From Oscillospiraceae bacterium (lineage in GTDB: Bacteria; Bacillota; Clostridia; Oscillospirales; Ruminococcaceae), in contig CAAGCE010000018.1 in NCBI GenBank assembly GCA_900768245.1, positions 1 to 31,352 of the forward strand: a DNA stretch of 31,352 nt, read 5' to 3'. The position numbers and the translations under genes were made by a program. Under the pieces are notes generated by a model. That model searched no databases. It was not told the DNA's origin and saw only the letters and a list, made by a program, of their open reading frames with translations. This document shows, piece after piece, positions 17,707-24,773 of this stretch (position 1 is the stretch's first letter; every line of letters starts with the position of its first letter).

Positions 17707-18289
17707 CTTGTTCCTCCGTACTGTCAGCCGCAATATGCTTTTTGACTATTTTAGCACCGATAGCTGCACCGATAAGTGCTGTAACGATTATTCCAACGAC
17801 AAGCAGCGGCGCTCCCCAGGAAACAAGCAGATCGGAGGCTGCAAGTATTGCCTCCCGTCTTCCGTCGGAAACGGAATTTTCCGCCATAGATTTTGCGGCA
17901 ATGGCATATGGATATATCGTGCTTCCGATGCCTGCAAGCACCTGAGTTATAACATAGCTTGCGGTAAGTCCCTTTATATTTCCGTATCCGGTCTTTTTAA
18001 GAATTATCTCCGCAATAACGCCCGCCAGCAGATACAGCACTATGTATGGCAGATATCCGCCAAGTATTCCTCTTACAAAGCTGTATATCATCATTGCTCC
18101 GGGCTTTTTTATCTTTGTGCCGATAATAAAATACACCACTCCCTCAAGAAGCGAGAAAAATATAGGCATAAGCACTATGGTTATGGGCAGTGCATAAAGA
18201 AATGAGCTTATGAAGAAAATAACAACATTGATGAGCGTTAAAAGAGTTACGGTTATAATGTCCTTGACCTTTAATTTTGATGTGTTCAT
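17696..18289 (-). CDS. ECF transporter S component, Trep_Strep/MptD-like (197 aa)
   Basis: A membrane protein with five to six helices. The layout (basic start KLKVKDIITVTLLTLINV, ALPITIVLMPIFFSLLEGVVYF, KKPGAMMIYSFVRGILGGY) matches the putative S-component family called Trep_Strep, whose members bind small substrates for energy-coupling factor transporters. It starts behind a GGAGG site, 16 bases after the fused energising protein, and overlaps the ABC gene by 11 bases. A dedicated S component next to its own A-A-T module means a group I ECF system. The substrate is not shown by sequence; the setting suggests a metal chelate or a breakdown product of one. Confidence 0.75.
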   Translation of the reverse strand: MNTSKLKVKDIITVTLLTLINVVIFFISSFLYALPITIVLMPIFFSLLEGVVYFIIGTKIKKPGAMMIYSFVRGILGGYLPYIVLYLLAGVIAEIILKKTGYGNIKGLTASYVITQVLAGIGSTIYPYAIAAKSMAENSVSDGRREAILAASDLLVSWGAPLLVVGIIVTALIGAAIGAKIVKKHIAADSTEEQDEF

Positions 18290-18305
18290 AATATACCTCC
18301 AAAAA

Positions 18306-20489
18306 TCAAATTATGATACCGACGATGACCGCCGCAATAAGAATAACAATGAATAAAATGTCCCATACGCCAAAGCTCACGGAAATATAGGAGCTTCGCT
18401 TTCGTTTAAGATCGATGCCCCTTGTTTCGGCAGATGCCGAGAGCGCTTCGGCAATGCGGATAACTCTGAGAGCCATAGGAACAGTATGTATCTCAATATA
18501 TTCGGGAAAAGCTTTCACCTTTTGCATTGCCGAAGAAAATGCACCTCTCGTTTCTATGGACTGATTCATCAGCTTCATATCCTCCGAAAGCGTCGGAAAA
18601 AATCTGAAAACCACCGAGCATATCATAATTATCCTTTCGGGGATATGACATTTTCTCAATGCAGCAATAGTCCGTGCAGCTTCATCTCTTCCGATAAGAG
18701 TGCCAAGTATCAGCCCTGCCGATATGAGCCGTGGAAAATAAACGGCAATGAAAGACATAACGCTGTCGGGAAACAAGCCGTTCATCAGAATAAGCAGCGA
18801 AAAAATTCCTGCCCCGACCGCTGCAAGTGCCGCAAAGCCGTCAAAAAGCATCATTGAAAAAGCTGCTGCCGAAACCGCATAAACAAGCGGAGTTGAGGTA
18901 GTGGATATGACTGTCATAGCAGCCAGCCAGTACAAAAGCTTTGTTATCGGAGAAAGCCGCCCCGACCGCTTTTTCTTCCATGTCCTTGCATTATCCGTAA
19001 GTCGGAAGTTTTTATCCATATAGGCTGACAGAGAATGAAGCACATCGTCACTGTTCAGCACAAATTCACGGCTCACACTTCCGCCCGAAATGCAGATACA
19101 TCTTGTGCAGACACCTGCCATAAGTTCAATGTCGTGAGTTATGATAAAAACAAGCTTTTTTCGGCTCATTTCCGCTATGATATCACCACAGCTTTCAAGG
19201 CTTGCCGCATCAAGCCCTGCAGTCGGCTCATCAAGGACAATAATAGGTTTCGGCGAAAAATATGCCAGCATAAGGCTTAATCTTTGCATCTGTCCTCCCG
19301 AAAGCGAGAACGGGTGACGGTTTCTCACCTCCCACATACCCGTTTTTTTCAGCAGTCGTTCCATCTCCTCCGAAAGCCCCTCACGGCTTTTATTGCCGTA
19401 CCGAAGCTCATTTATAACGGAGTTTGTGAAAAACTGAAACTCCGCCTCCTGCATCACAAACATTACATTCTGCTTTATTGCGGCTCTTTTCATTTTTTTG
19501 CCGTTAAATAAGATATTTCCCGATGACGGTTTGAGAAGTCCCGAAATTATCTTGCCGAATGTGGTTTTGCCGCAGCCGTTTGAACCAGCAACAGCGATTA
19601 TCTCTCCCTGCTTTGCATTTACAGAGATACCGCTTAAAATATTACTGCCGTTTTTATAGCCAAAGTTTATTTTATCAGCCGAAAATGTAAATCCCGACGG
19701 TTCGTTAACAAGCTGCCTTTGCGATATTTTAACAAGTGCAAGATCGGTAGTTCTCAGCGACATTGCCCGCAGGTCGTCAATGCCTTTCGCAGCCATTTCT
19801 TCTGCGGATATTCTCTGTTTTATTTCGCCGCCGTCAATTACCCAGTATTCATCTGCAATGCCGCTGAGATAATAAAGCCGATGCTCGCTGAGTATCAGCG
19901 TTTTCCCCTGCGATCTCAGCTTAAAAAGCATCTCACGGAAACGCTTCACAGCCGCATGGTCAAGATTTGCCGTAGGTTCGTCCAGCAGCATAATATCCGT
20001 ATCGGCTGCCCAAGCGGAAAGTATCGACACAAGCTGACGTTCACCGCAGGAAAGCTCATAAACATTTCTGTCACGAAGCTTTTCCATATCAAAAACGGAA
20101 AAAGCCATATCCACACGCTTTATTATTTCGTCCCGTGACACTCCGAAATTTTCAAGCCCGAATGCAATTTCAGTGCTGCTGTTCACAGTAAAAAACTGAC
20201 TTCTCGGATCCTGAAAAACAGAAGCCGCCAGTTCCCCCGCCTCGCCTATCGTCAAATCTGCCGTATTCCTGCCGTTCAGTCGGCAAAAGCCTTTCAACAC
20301 ACCGTCATAAAATGTCGGTACAAGGCGATTCATACACCGCAAAAGCGTTGTTTTTCCGCAGCCGCTCCCTCCGCACAGCACTATGCACTTTCCTTTTGAG
20401 ATGCTGCCGTCTGCAATGAGTGCTGCCTTTTTTTCCTCCGAATATCGGAATTTCAGATCAAATTCCACAGCATTTTCATTTTGCTCCAT
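18306..20489 (-). CDS. Fused ECF energising protein: ATPase-ATPase-T component (727 aa)
   Basis: Three usually separate ECF subunits are in one chain. The first ATPase (about residues 5-245) has Walker A GGSGCGKTT at 40-48, signature LSCGERQLV and Walker B IMLLDEPTANLD. The second (about 265-480) has GSNGCGKTT, LSGGQMQRL and IIVLDEPTAGLD. The T component (about 505-727) is a CbiQ-like membrane domain with the two coupling motifs ETRGAF and SAETRGID. ECF modules normally use two ATPase genes and one T gene; double fusions exist but A-A-T triple fusions are less common. The gene starts at a GGAGG site, follows a TTAGT operator and leads the module B operon. Confidence 0.88.
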   Translation of the reverse strand: MEQNENAVEFDLKFRYSEEKKAALIADGSISKGKCIVLCGGSGCGKTTLLRCMNRLVPTFYDGVLKGFCRLNGRNTADLTIGEAGELAASVFQDPRSQFFTVNSSTEIAFGLENFGVSRDEIIKRVDMAFSVFDMEKLRDRNVYELSCGERQLVSILSAWAADTDIMLLDEPTANLDHAAVKRFREMLFKLRSQGKTLILSEHRLYYLSGIADEYWVIDGGEIKQRISAEEMAAKGIDDLRAMSLRTTDLALVKISQRQLVNEPSGFTFSADKINFGYKNGSNILSGISVNAKQGEIIAVAGSNGCGKTTFGKIISGLLKPSSGNILFNGKKMKRAAIKQNVMFVMQEAEFQFFTNSVINELRYGNKSREGLSEEMERLLKKTGMWEVRNRHPFSLSGGQMQRLSLMLAYFSPKPIIVLDEPTAGLDAASLESCGDIIAEMSRKKLVFIITHDIELMAGVCTRCICISGGSVSREFVLNSDDVLHSLSAYMDKNFRLTDNARTWKKKRSGRLSPITKLLYWLAAMTVISTTSTPLVYAVSAAAFSMMLFDGFAALAAVGAGIFSLLILMNGLFPDSVMSFIAVYFPRLISAGLILGTLIGRDEAARTIAALRKCHIPERIIMICSVVFRFFPTLSEDMKLMNQSIETRGAFSSAMQKVKAFPEYIEIHTVPMALRVIRIAEALSASAETRGIDLKRKRSSYISVSFGVWDILFIVILIAAVIVGIII

Positions 20490-20506
20490 TTTTCCTCCAA
20501 TAATAA

Positions 20507-20520
20507 TTAGTCATAACTAA
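20507..20520. promoter_or_regulatory. Shared operator, copy 3 (TTAGTCATAACTAA)
   Basis: A third palindrome of the TTAGY-N4-RCTAA type, 17 bases before the fused ECF gene. As in the other copies CTAA is followed by C, and the minus-strand end runs into TAATTATTAT, a possible -10 box. Confidence 0.6.
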
Positions 20521-20530
20521 CTCAAACCCA

Positions 20531-20556
20531 TAAAAATGTGCCGTCAGACACATTTT
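20531..20556 (-). terminator. Probable terminator after the TetR gene
   Basis: On the minus strand AAAATGTGTC and GGCACATTTT pair around a four-base loop and the stem runs into TTTTT. It would separate the TetR message from the ECF operon. Confidence 0.6.
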
Positions 20557-20719
20557 ATACTAATCCCAAACCGTTCTATAGACAAAGCCGACAGATAGAA
20601 TAATCCAAGTCAAGGAAAGCGACCGCAGGCAGGCTGCCGCCTGTCAAGGGAGCTTGACGCAGAATTGGATTATTATATCCGAGGATTTGTCTATAGGTTG
20701 GTTTGGGATTAGTATTAAA
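20553..20719. repeat. 167-base nested palindrome, MITE-like
   Basis: Outer arms 20553-20586 and 20686-20719 match at 30 of 34 positions; the mismatches are one base and a three-base internal block. A second pair (GATAGAATAATCCAA at 20594, its mate near 20664-20680) and a GC-rich central stem (GGCAG/CTGCC) lie inside. TA dinucleotides flank the ends. It could be a miniature transposable element or a structured RNA. It fills the gap between the TetR gene and the ECF operon. Confidence 0.7.
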
Positions 20720-20720
20720 G

Positions 20721-21323
20721 TTATATTTGCTCAAAAAGCCCTTTCCAGCCCGATTCGTGAAACTCCTCTATGCTGTCCATAAGCCGTACCGTTTTATCCT
20801 TATCAAAGCCCTTTTGCAGCACCTGTCGGTAAAATTGAAACTGCTCATTCATTATCAGCTCAATAAGATCCGTATCTACTTCCTTTGCTCTCAGACGAAT
20901 AAAATCCGCTGTTGAAGCAGCCTTGTATGTTGTCCACTCATGAAGTTTTTTCTCCACGGAGCTTCCGCCGCTTCGGCAGAAAAGCAGGATACATTCGTCA
21001 TAATAGGTGAAAATTATATCCACATATATCTGACGTTCAAGCCTTATGACTTTTAAAATATCCTCAATATTTTCGCTGTCCCTGACATCATTGTATGCCT
21101 TTTGAAGCGGATAGAGCCGTTTCTGCATCTCCTCGATAAGAGGACAGACGAGGCTGCAAAAAAGCTCGTCCTTGCCCTTGTAGCGTGTATATACCGCACC
21201 TGTTGTAAGTCCCGCATTTTCGGCTATCTTATTTAAAGAGGCTTTCAGAAAATCCTTTTCCTTAAATTCCTCCATTGCTGCCTTTGTTATCTTTTCATCA
21301 AGCGAATGATCTTTAACTGCCAT
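20721..21323 (-). CDS. TetR-family transcriptional regulator (200 aa)
   Basis: The N-terminal helix-turn-helix covers about residues 8-55, with SLNKIAENAGLTTGAVYTRYKGKDELF as the classic TetR recognition region (described in two parts: helix-turn-helix, then the Y-x-R-Y-K-x-K-D-E-L end). The remaining helices form the ligand-binding and dimer domain and are not family specific. Its promoter is buried in a 17-base inverted repeat, which suggests it represses itself. It stands first in line before the ECF operon, and regulators of this family often accompany ECF plus YbtPQ-like sets. The ligand is unknown. Confidence 0.88.
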   Translation of the reverse strand: MAVKDHSLDEKITKAAMEEFKEKDFLKASLNKIAENAGLTTGAVYTRYKGKDELFCSLVCPLIEEMQKRLYPLQKAYNDVRDSENIEDILKVIRLERQIYVDIIFTYYDECILLFCRSGGSSVEKKLHEWTTYKAASTADFIRLRAKEVDTDLIELIMNEQFQFYRQVLQKGFDKDKTVRLMDSIEEFHESGWKGLFEQI

Positions 21324-21339
21324 ATTCTCACCTTTTTAC

Positions 21340-21402
21340 ATCAATAATGGTATTATCGATAACTGTATTATCAATAATACCATTATTGATTGCATTTGTC
21401 AA
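21340..21402 (-). promoter_or_regulatory. TetR promoter inside a 17-base inverted repeat
   Basis: Arms at 21340-21356 and 21374-21390 are perfect inverted copies separated by 17 bases. On the minus strand TTGACA (21402-21397) and TATTAT (21379-21374) are 17 bases apart, so the -10 box lies in the right arm. This is a textbook position for a TetR-type autoregulatory operator. Confidence 0.75.
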
Positions 21403-21413
21403 GGGGGTTTTAT

Positions 21414-21450
21414 AAAAAAATGCCAAAGCAGATATCAAATCCGCTTTGGC
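21414..21450 (-). terminator. Intrinsic terminator upstream of the TetR gene
   Basis: GCCAAAGC at 21422-21429 pairs with GCTTTGGC at 21443-21450, with further pairs inside, and on the minus strand a run of seven T residues follows. It shields the TetR promoter from transcripts of the broken helicase region. Confidence 0.8.
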
Positions 21451-21902
21451 TTTCTGAATTATTCGTTTAATATATCGTTATTCCGACAAATTTTCCGTGC
21501 AGAAAAGGTCAATGCAGCTGCTTATGTCACCAAAAGCTGCATAACGCTTATAATTGATAAGCTGAACAACGAATTTTCAAATATCAGACGTATTGAAAAT
21601 GATTGGGACGATCTTATAGGTCTGGTGATAGTTTATCTCAATGAAAATTTCGTAGATTCATCAACACTCGATAAAGCTTTCTGCGGAGTTTTTCGCATCA
21701 AAATATTACCTTTCACACCGATTCAGAGAGTACACAAAAACCTCCATTCACAACCATATCCTTATGAAAAAATCAATCTTGCAAAAATGCTTCTCAAAAT
21801 ATGAAAAATGCGGATTTTTCACCTATTCAAACTTTTACAAAGCTTTTGTTGAACGGACAAGAGTTTCGCCGAGGGATGCCGAGGGATTATGCTAATTCTT
21901 AA
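21451..21902 (+). pseudogene. Start-less coding remnants of unknown origin
   Basis: A frame stays open for about 118 codons from the terminator to a TGA at 21802 (including ENDWDDLIGLVIVYLNENFV) but has no start codon with a ribosome site. A second short frame, 33 residues long (MKNADFSPIQTFTKLLLNGQ…), starts at 21801 in an ATGA overlap and stops at 21902. The coupling looks like two genes of a former operon, now truncated. No family was recognised. From 21903 to 22072 nothing else is evident. Confidence 0.35.
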
Positions 21903-22072
21903 AAAGCATACTTTTTTCAGATAAATCCCTTTTGTTGCATCGAAAATAGCTGTCATACACAATAGGCATTGTTTACGATACACTTGTTCATCTGAGCAGC
22001 ATTTTTATTGCATATCGGCCTTAAAAAGCAACGTAAAATCGCCCTTTTCCCGCAAGCTCCTCTTGTTGTATC

Positions 22073-22309
22073 GGGATTGCCTGCACAGAGTGCCTTTGCT
22101 TCGGCATAGCTGAGCTCAGCATTTTGAACATCTTCAACCCTTTTAACCTTTATCTGACCTGTCATTGCCTGAGATATGAATTTCTGCTTATTTTCAAGTA
22201 TCTGAAAACTGTATGCATCAAATGTTCTGTCTGTTACATATCGGAAAATACGAACGTGTTTGTTTTCATTTCCTCGTCTTAATATTCTGCCATTACGCTG
22301 CTCAACGTC
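22073..22309 (-). pseudogene. Fragment of the helicase gene, C-terminal side
   Basis: The segment DVEQRNGRILRRGN is helicase motif VI of the conjugative-element helicase/methylase family, followed by the conserved FRYVTDRTFDAYSFQ, KQKFISQAMT and LSYAEAKALCAGNP blocks. It begins at the GA dinucleotide next to the element end and continues exactly from where the fragment at 2419 stops. Homology ends after CAGNP at 22073; the frame then runs through unrelated codons to a stop at 21953. It is a relic: the rest of the C terminus is lost. Confidence 0.85.
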
Positions 22310-22333
22310 GGAGGGACAATTTATACGGAACAT
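22308..22333 (+). repeat. Element left-end terminal repeat plus crossover dinucleotide
   Basis: TC at 22308-22309 is followed by 24 bases (22310-22333) that match the right end in inverted orientation at 19 of 24 positions. On the minus strand ATGTTCCGT stands at the inner side, as at 2395. The helicase piece adjoins it directly. Confidence 0.75.
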
Positions 22334-22410
22334 TTCAAGAAAACCAACCGAACAAGCCGTAATATATTGAAAAAGCAATAAACACGTTGCATTATGATTA
22401 GAATACAAGC

Positions 22411-22462
22411 AAAATCAGCCGTGGCTACTCCCTTATGTGCAGCCACGGCTGATTTTTTGATT
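22411..22462 (+). terminator. 16-base perfect terminator hairpin inside the element's left end
   Basis: Arms at 22411-22426 and 22441-22456 are perfectly complementary around a 14-base loop, followed by T residues on the plus strand; the minus strand also has a short T run. It protects the cargo from outside transcription. The rest of 22334-22549 shows no gene. Confidence 0.85.
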
Positions 22463-22549
22463 TTCAAATTCCAAACAGTATGTATGTGCAGCATGATAAG
22501 GTATTATTCTTCCTATAAATATGCATTTAAAGCTCCTGTATGTATAAAT

Positions 22550-22573
22550 ATATAAGAAGTATAATTCTTATAT
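22550..22573 (+). promoter_or_regulatory. Operator and -10 region of the XRE regulator
   Basis: Perfect 9-base arms, ATATAAGAA at 22550 and TTCTTATAT at 22565, enclose GTATAA. TATAAT at 22560-22565 overlaps the centre, while no clear -35 is visible. It fits self-repression by the XRE protein encoded at 22595. Confidence 0.5.
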
Positions 22574-22594
22574 AGGAAGCAAGGAGGAACTAAA

Positions 22595-22924
22595 ATGCTT
22601 ATTTTTGATTTTAAATCAATAGGAAATAAATTACTTGCACGGCGTAAACAAGCAGGAATGACACAAGGAGAGCTTGCTGAAGCGGCAGGATTATCTGACC
22701 GAACCTATGCAGACATTGAACGAGGTACAGTTAATGCACGTATTGAAACCATTCTCAATATCTGCAAATCTCTTGATATAACTCCTGATGATATACTGAC
22801 CGAAATGACCGACAACTTGAATAAAAAACAGGAAGAAATTTTAGAAAAGCTTAATAGATGTACTCCCAGCCAACGGGAAACTGCCATAAATCTTTTAGAG
22901 GTATACTTGAATTCGCTGAAATAA
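22595..22924 (+). CDS. XRE-family helix-turn-helix regulator (109 aa)
   Basis: A Cro/CI-type helix-turn-helix spans about residues 10-66: LLARRKQAGMTQGELAEAAG, then LSDRTYADIERGTVNARIET, then ILNICKSLDITPDDIL. The tail (68-109) is a short charged helix pair. An AAGGAGG ribosome site at 22581 precedes the start. It is the first gene of the cargo and lies 43 bases before the sigma factor gene, so they may be co-transcribed. It probably represses the element's cargo or itself through the repeat at 22550. Its targets are not known. Confidence 0.9.
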   Translation: MLIFDFKSIGNKLLARRKQAGMTQGELAEAAGLSDRTYADIERGTVNARIETILNICKSLDITPDDILTEMTDNLNKKQEEILEKLNRCTPSQRETAINLLEVYLNSLK

Positions 22925-22967
22925 CAATGGATTTAATAGAATTATTGTGTGAAAGGATACCCATATT

Positions 22968-23522
22968 ATGTTGAATTTTCTTCTGCTGCTATTGGACACA
23001 GCAGAAGAAAAAGATAAATTTGAGGAACTTTATTATACCTACAGACAGGATATGTTTAAAACCGCCAAAGCAATTCTAAAGAATGATTTTGATTCTGAAG
23101 ATGCTGTGCATGAAGCATTTTTAATCGTTGTGAAAAAGTTATCAAAAATTTCACAGGTTAAATGTCCCCAAACACACGCTTATTTGCTTATTATAGTAAA
23201 GAACATTGCTTTAAAAATATTGAACAATAACAAGCGTGAATTTGCTGATGAAGAAGAATTTGAAAATGCATCTGATACTGTTGATAACGAAGATGATATT
23301 ATAGCAAGGTTTTCCGTTAGGGAGCTTGAAACTATTTTGAAAAAGCTGCCCGAAGATTATTACAATGTTATTCTTATGAAAACATATATGGATTTCAGCA
23401 CCTACGATATTGCCGAATCGTTAGGCATTACATACGAAAATGCAAAGAAACGACTAAGCAGAGCGAGAAAAAGATTCAAACAATTACTGGAGGAGAACGA
23501 TTATCATGCAGCCAAACCTTAA
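22968..23522 (+). CDS. ECF-type RNA polymerase sigma factor (184 aa)
   Basis: Region 2 spans about residues 20-90 (FEELYYTYRQDMFKTAKAIL, DSEDAVHEAFLIVVKKL) and region 4 about 118-175 (ETILKKLPEDYYNVILMKTY, STYDIAESLGITYENAKKRL). The order and size match extracytoplasmic-function sigma factors. A GAAAGGAT site lies upstream. Its end overlaps the next gene by 17 bases; that gene encodes a single-span membrane protein, the usual anti-sigma arrangement. The pair likely switches on the secreted proteins after an outside signal, but no matching promoter motif could be confirmed. Confidence 0.88.
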   Translation: MLNFLLLLLDTAEEKDKFEELYYTYRQDMFKTAKAILKNDFDSEDAVHEAFLIVVKKLSKISQVKCPQTHAYLLIIVKNIALKILNNNKREFADEEEFENASDTVDNEDDIIARFSVRELETILKKLPEDYYNVILMKTYMDFSTYDIAESLGITYENAKKRLSRARKRFKQLLEENDYHAAKP

Positions 23523-24174
23523 AGCGGCTTTTGAATCAACCCTTACCGAACGTATAATCAATTCTGTTCCCGATATGCCGGATCATATTTTCTCCGAACG
23601 CTTTGAGAAGAAAATGAAAACTATTATTCGGCATAAAAGTACGGGTAAAGTAAGAAGAATACCACGAGGTAAGTTCATAAAATATATAGTGGTAGCTATA
23701 CTTTGTGCTGCTATTACTGCTTGCAGCATAGAACCTTTGCGTGAATTCTTTAAAAAGTTCTTTATTGAGATTTTCGATACTCATACGATTGTTCAATCGA
23801 ATGACTATGCTGATACTCCTGAAAGCATTACAGAAATTTATGAAATTACAAATGTACCTCAAGGATTTGAGTTGACATATAAAGATCAGTTATCTGATAT
23901 TACTACTTACTATGTAAATGAATATAGAAATAATGAGCAATTCATATTTTTCTCACAGACTGTCAAATCTAAATACCAAGTAAATGTTAATACTGAAAAC
24001 ACTACTATGATACCAATAAATGTAAATGGATATGAAGGTTATCTTGTTGAAATGACTAACAAGGAATATTGCATATCATGGGATAACGATATTTATATAT
24101 TTACTATAACCGGCAACATTGACAAGCTCTCGCTTATCAAAATGGCTGAATCTGTGCAAAAAGTCGAAAAATAA
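23506..24174 (+). CDS. Membrane anti-sigma factor with extracellular DUF4367-like domain (222 aa)
   Basis: Residues 1-55 are cytoplasmic and basic, the part expected to hold the sigma factor. A single membrane span covers about 57-76 (FIKYIVVAILCAAITACSI). The outside part, about 110-222, has the pattern ITNVPQGFELTYKDQ, NGYEGYLVE, ISWDNDIYIFTITGNI, which matches DUF4367-type sensor domains of Clostridium-class anti-sigma proteins. A GGAGG site sits within the sigma gene. The 17-base overlap implies coupled synthesis. No zinc-binding anti-sigma motif (HxxxCxxC) is present. A weak hairpin (AGTGT/ACACT) follows at about 24190-24206. Confidence 0.75.
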   Translation: MQPNLKAAFESTLTERIINSVPDMPDHIFSERFEKKMKTIIRHKSTGKVRRIPRGKFIKYIVVAILCAAITACSIEPLREFFKKFFIEIFDTHTIVQSNDYADTPESITEIYEITNVPQGFELTYKDQLSDITTYYVNEYRNNEQFIFFSQTVKSKYQVNVNTENTTMIPINVNGYEGYLVEMTNKEYCISWDNDIYIFTITGNIDKLSLIKMAESVQKVEK

Positions 24175-24272
24175 TTTGTTTTAGAAAAAAGTGTCCCCAA
24201 AACACTCTCTTTAAGATTATATTGAAGGATGTCTATGACATCAGCAATATTATTTAAAGGGGGTGATTTTTT

Positions 24273-24671
24273 ATGCGTAAAATAGTTTTGCTTTCTATAT
24301 CAGTAATAATGGCAGTTATGTTATGCGGTATTAATGCTTTTGCAATTGAACCAATATATACTTATGTATCTTTGGCAACAAGTACGTTAAACATAGTATC
24401 CGACACAGCATATTGCAAGGCATCTGTTGTAGGAAGTAGCAGTGTTACAAGTACATCGGGAACAATGTATCTCGAAAAGAAAGGTATTTTTTCTTGGAAA
24501 ACTGTTAATACGGAATCTTGGACAGACTCTTCAAGCTATAATACCCTTCATATGGAAAATTCATTGAGCGGTCTTAGCAGCGGAAAATATCGTGTAAGAA
24601 CTGTATTTACTGTTTACAGCGGAAATTCAAGCGAAACTGTTGAAGCAATCAGTATTGAAGAATCGATCTGA
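24273..24671 (+). CDS. Small secreted beta-rich protein (132 aa)
   Basis: A signal peptide covers about residues 1-24 (RKIVLLSISVIMAVMLCG then INAFA as the cleavage region). The mature part has a Ser/Thr-rich strand pattern (TYVSLATSTLNI, AYCKASVVGSSS, MYLEKKG, SGKYRVRTVFTVYSG) found in small exported proteins of Clostridia grouped as DUF6147-like; the name is from memory. It begins behind an AGGGGGTG site, after a GATGTC/GACATC repeat at 24228-24242. It stands between the anti-sigma gene and the toxin gene, so it may be co-released or be a target of the sigma factor. Confidence 0.7.
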   Translation: MRKIVLLSISVIMAVMLCGINAFAIEPIYTYVSLATSTLNIVSDTAYCKASVVGSSSVTSTSGTMYLEKKGIFSWKTVNTESWTDSSSYNTLHMENSLSGLSSGKYRVRTVFTVYSGNSSETVEAISIEESI

Positions 24672-24696
24672 TTGATTTTTAACAGTAAGATCCATT

Positions 24697-24732
24697 CGGA
24701 ACAGATATTGTTTGCGGACAATATCTGTTCCG
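24697..24732 (+). promoter_or_regulatory. Perfect 15-base hairpin before the toxin gene
   Basis: Arms at 24697-24711 and 24718-24732 are exactly complementary around a six-base loop. No T run follows, so it may be a weak terminator, an RNA-processing stem or a protein site. It controls passage from the small secreted protein gene to the toxin gene at 24774. Confidence 0.6.
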
Positions 24733-24773
24733 CTTGGAAATACTAATCATCAAAGTTACGGAGGTATGAATTT

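Noticed and set aside
20479..20490. TTTTGCTCC at the ECF gene start as a third AraC-type site
   Set aside because: There is no partner copy 21 bases away; it is the start of the coding sequence (MEQN).
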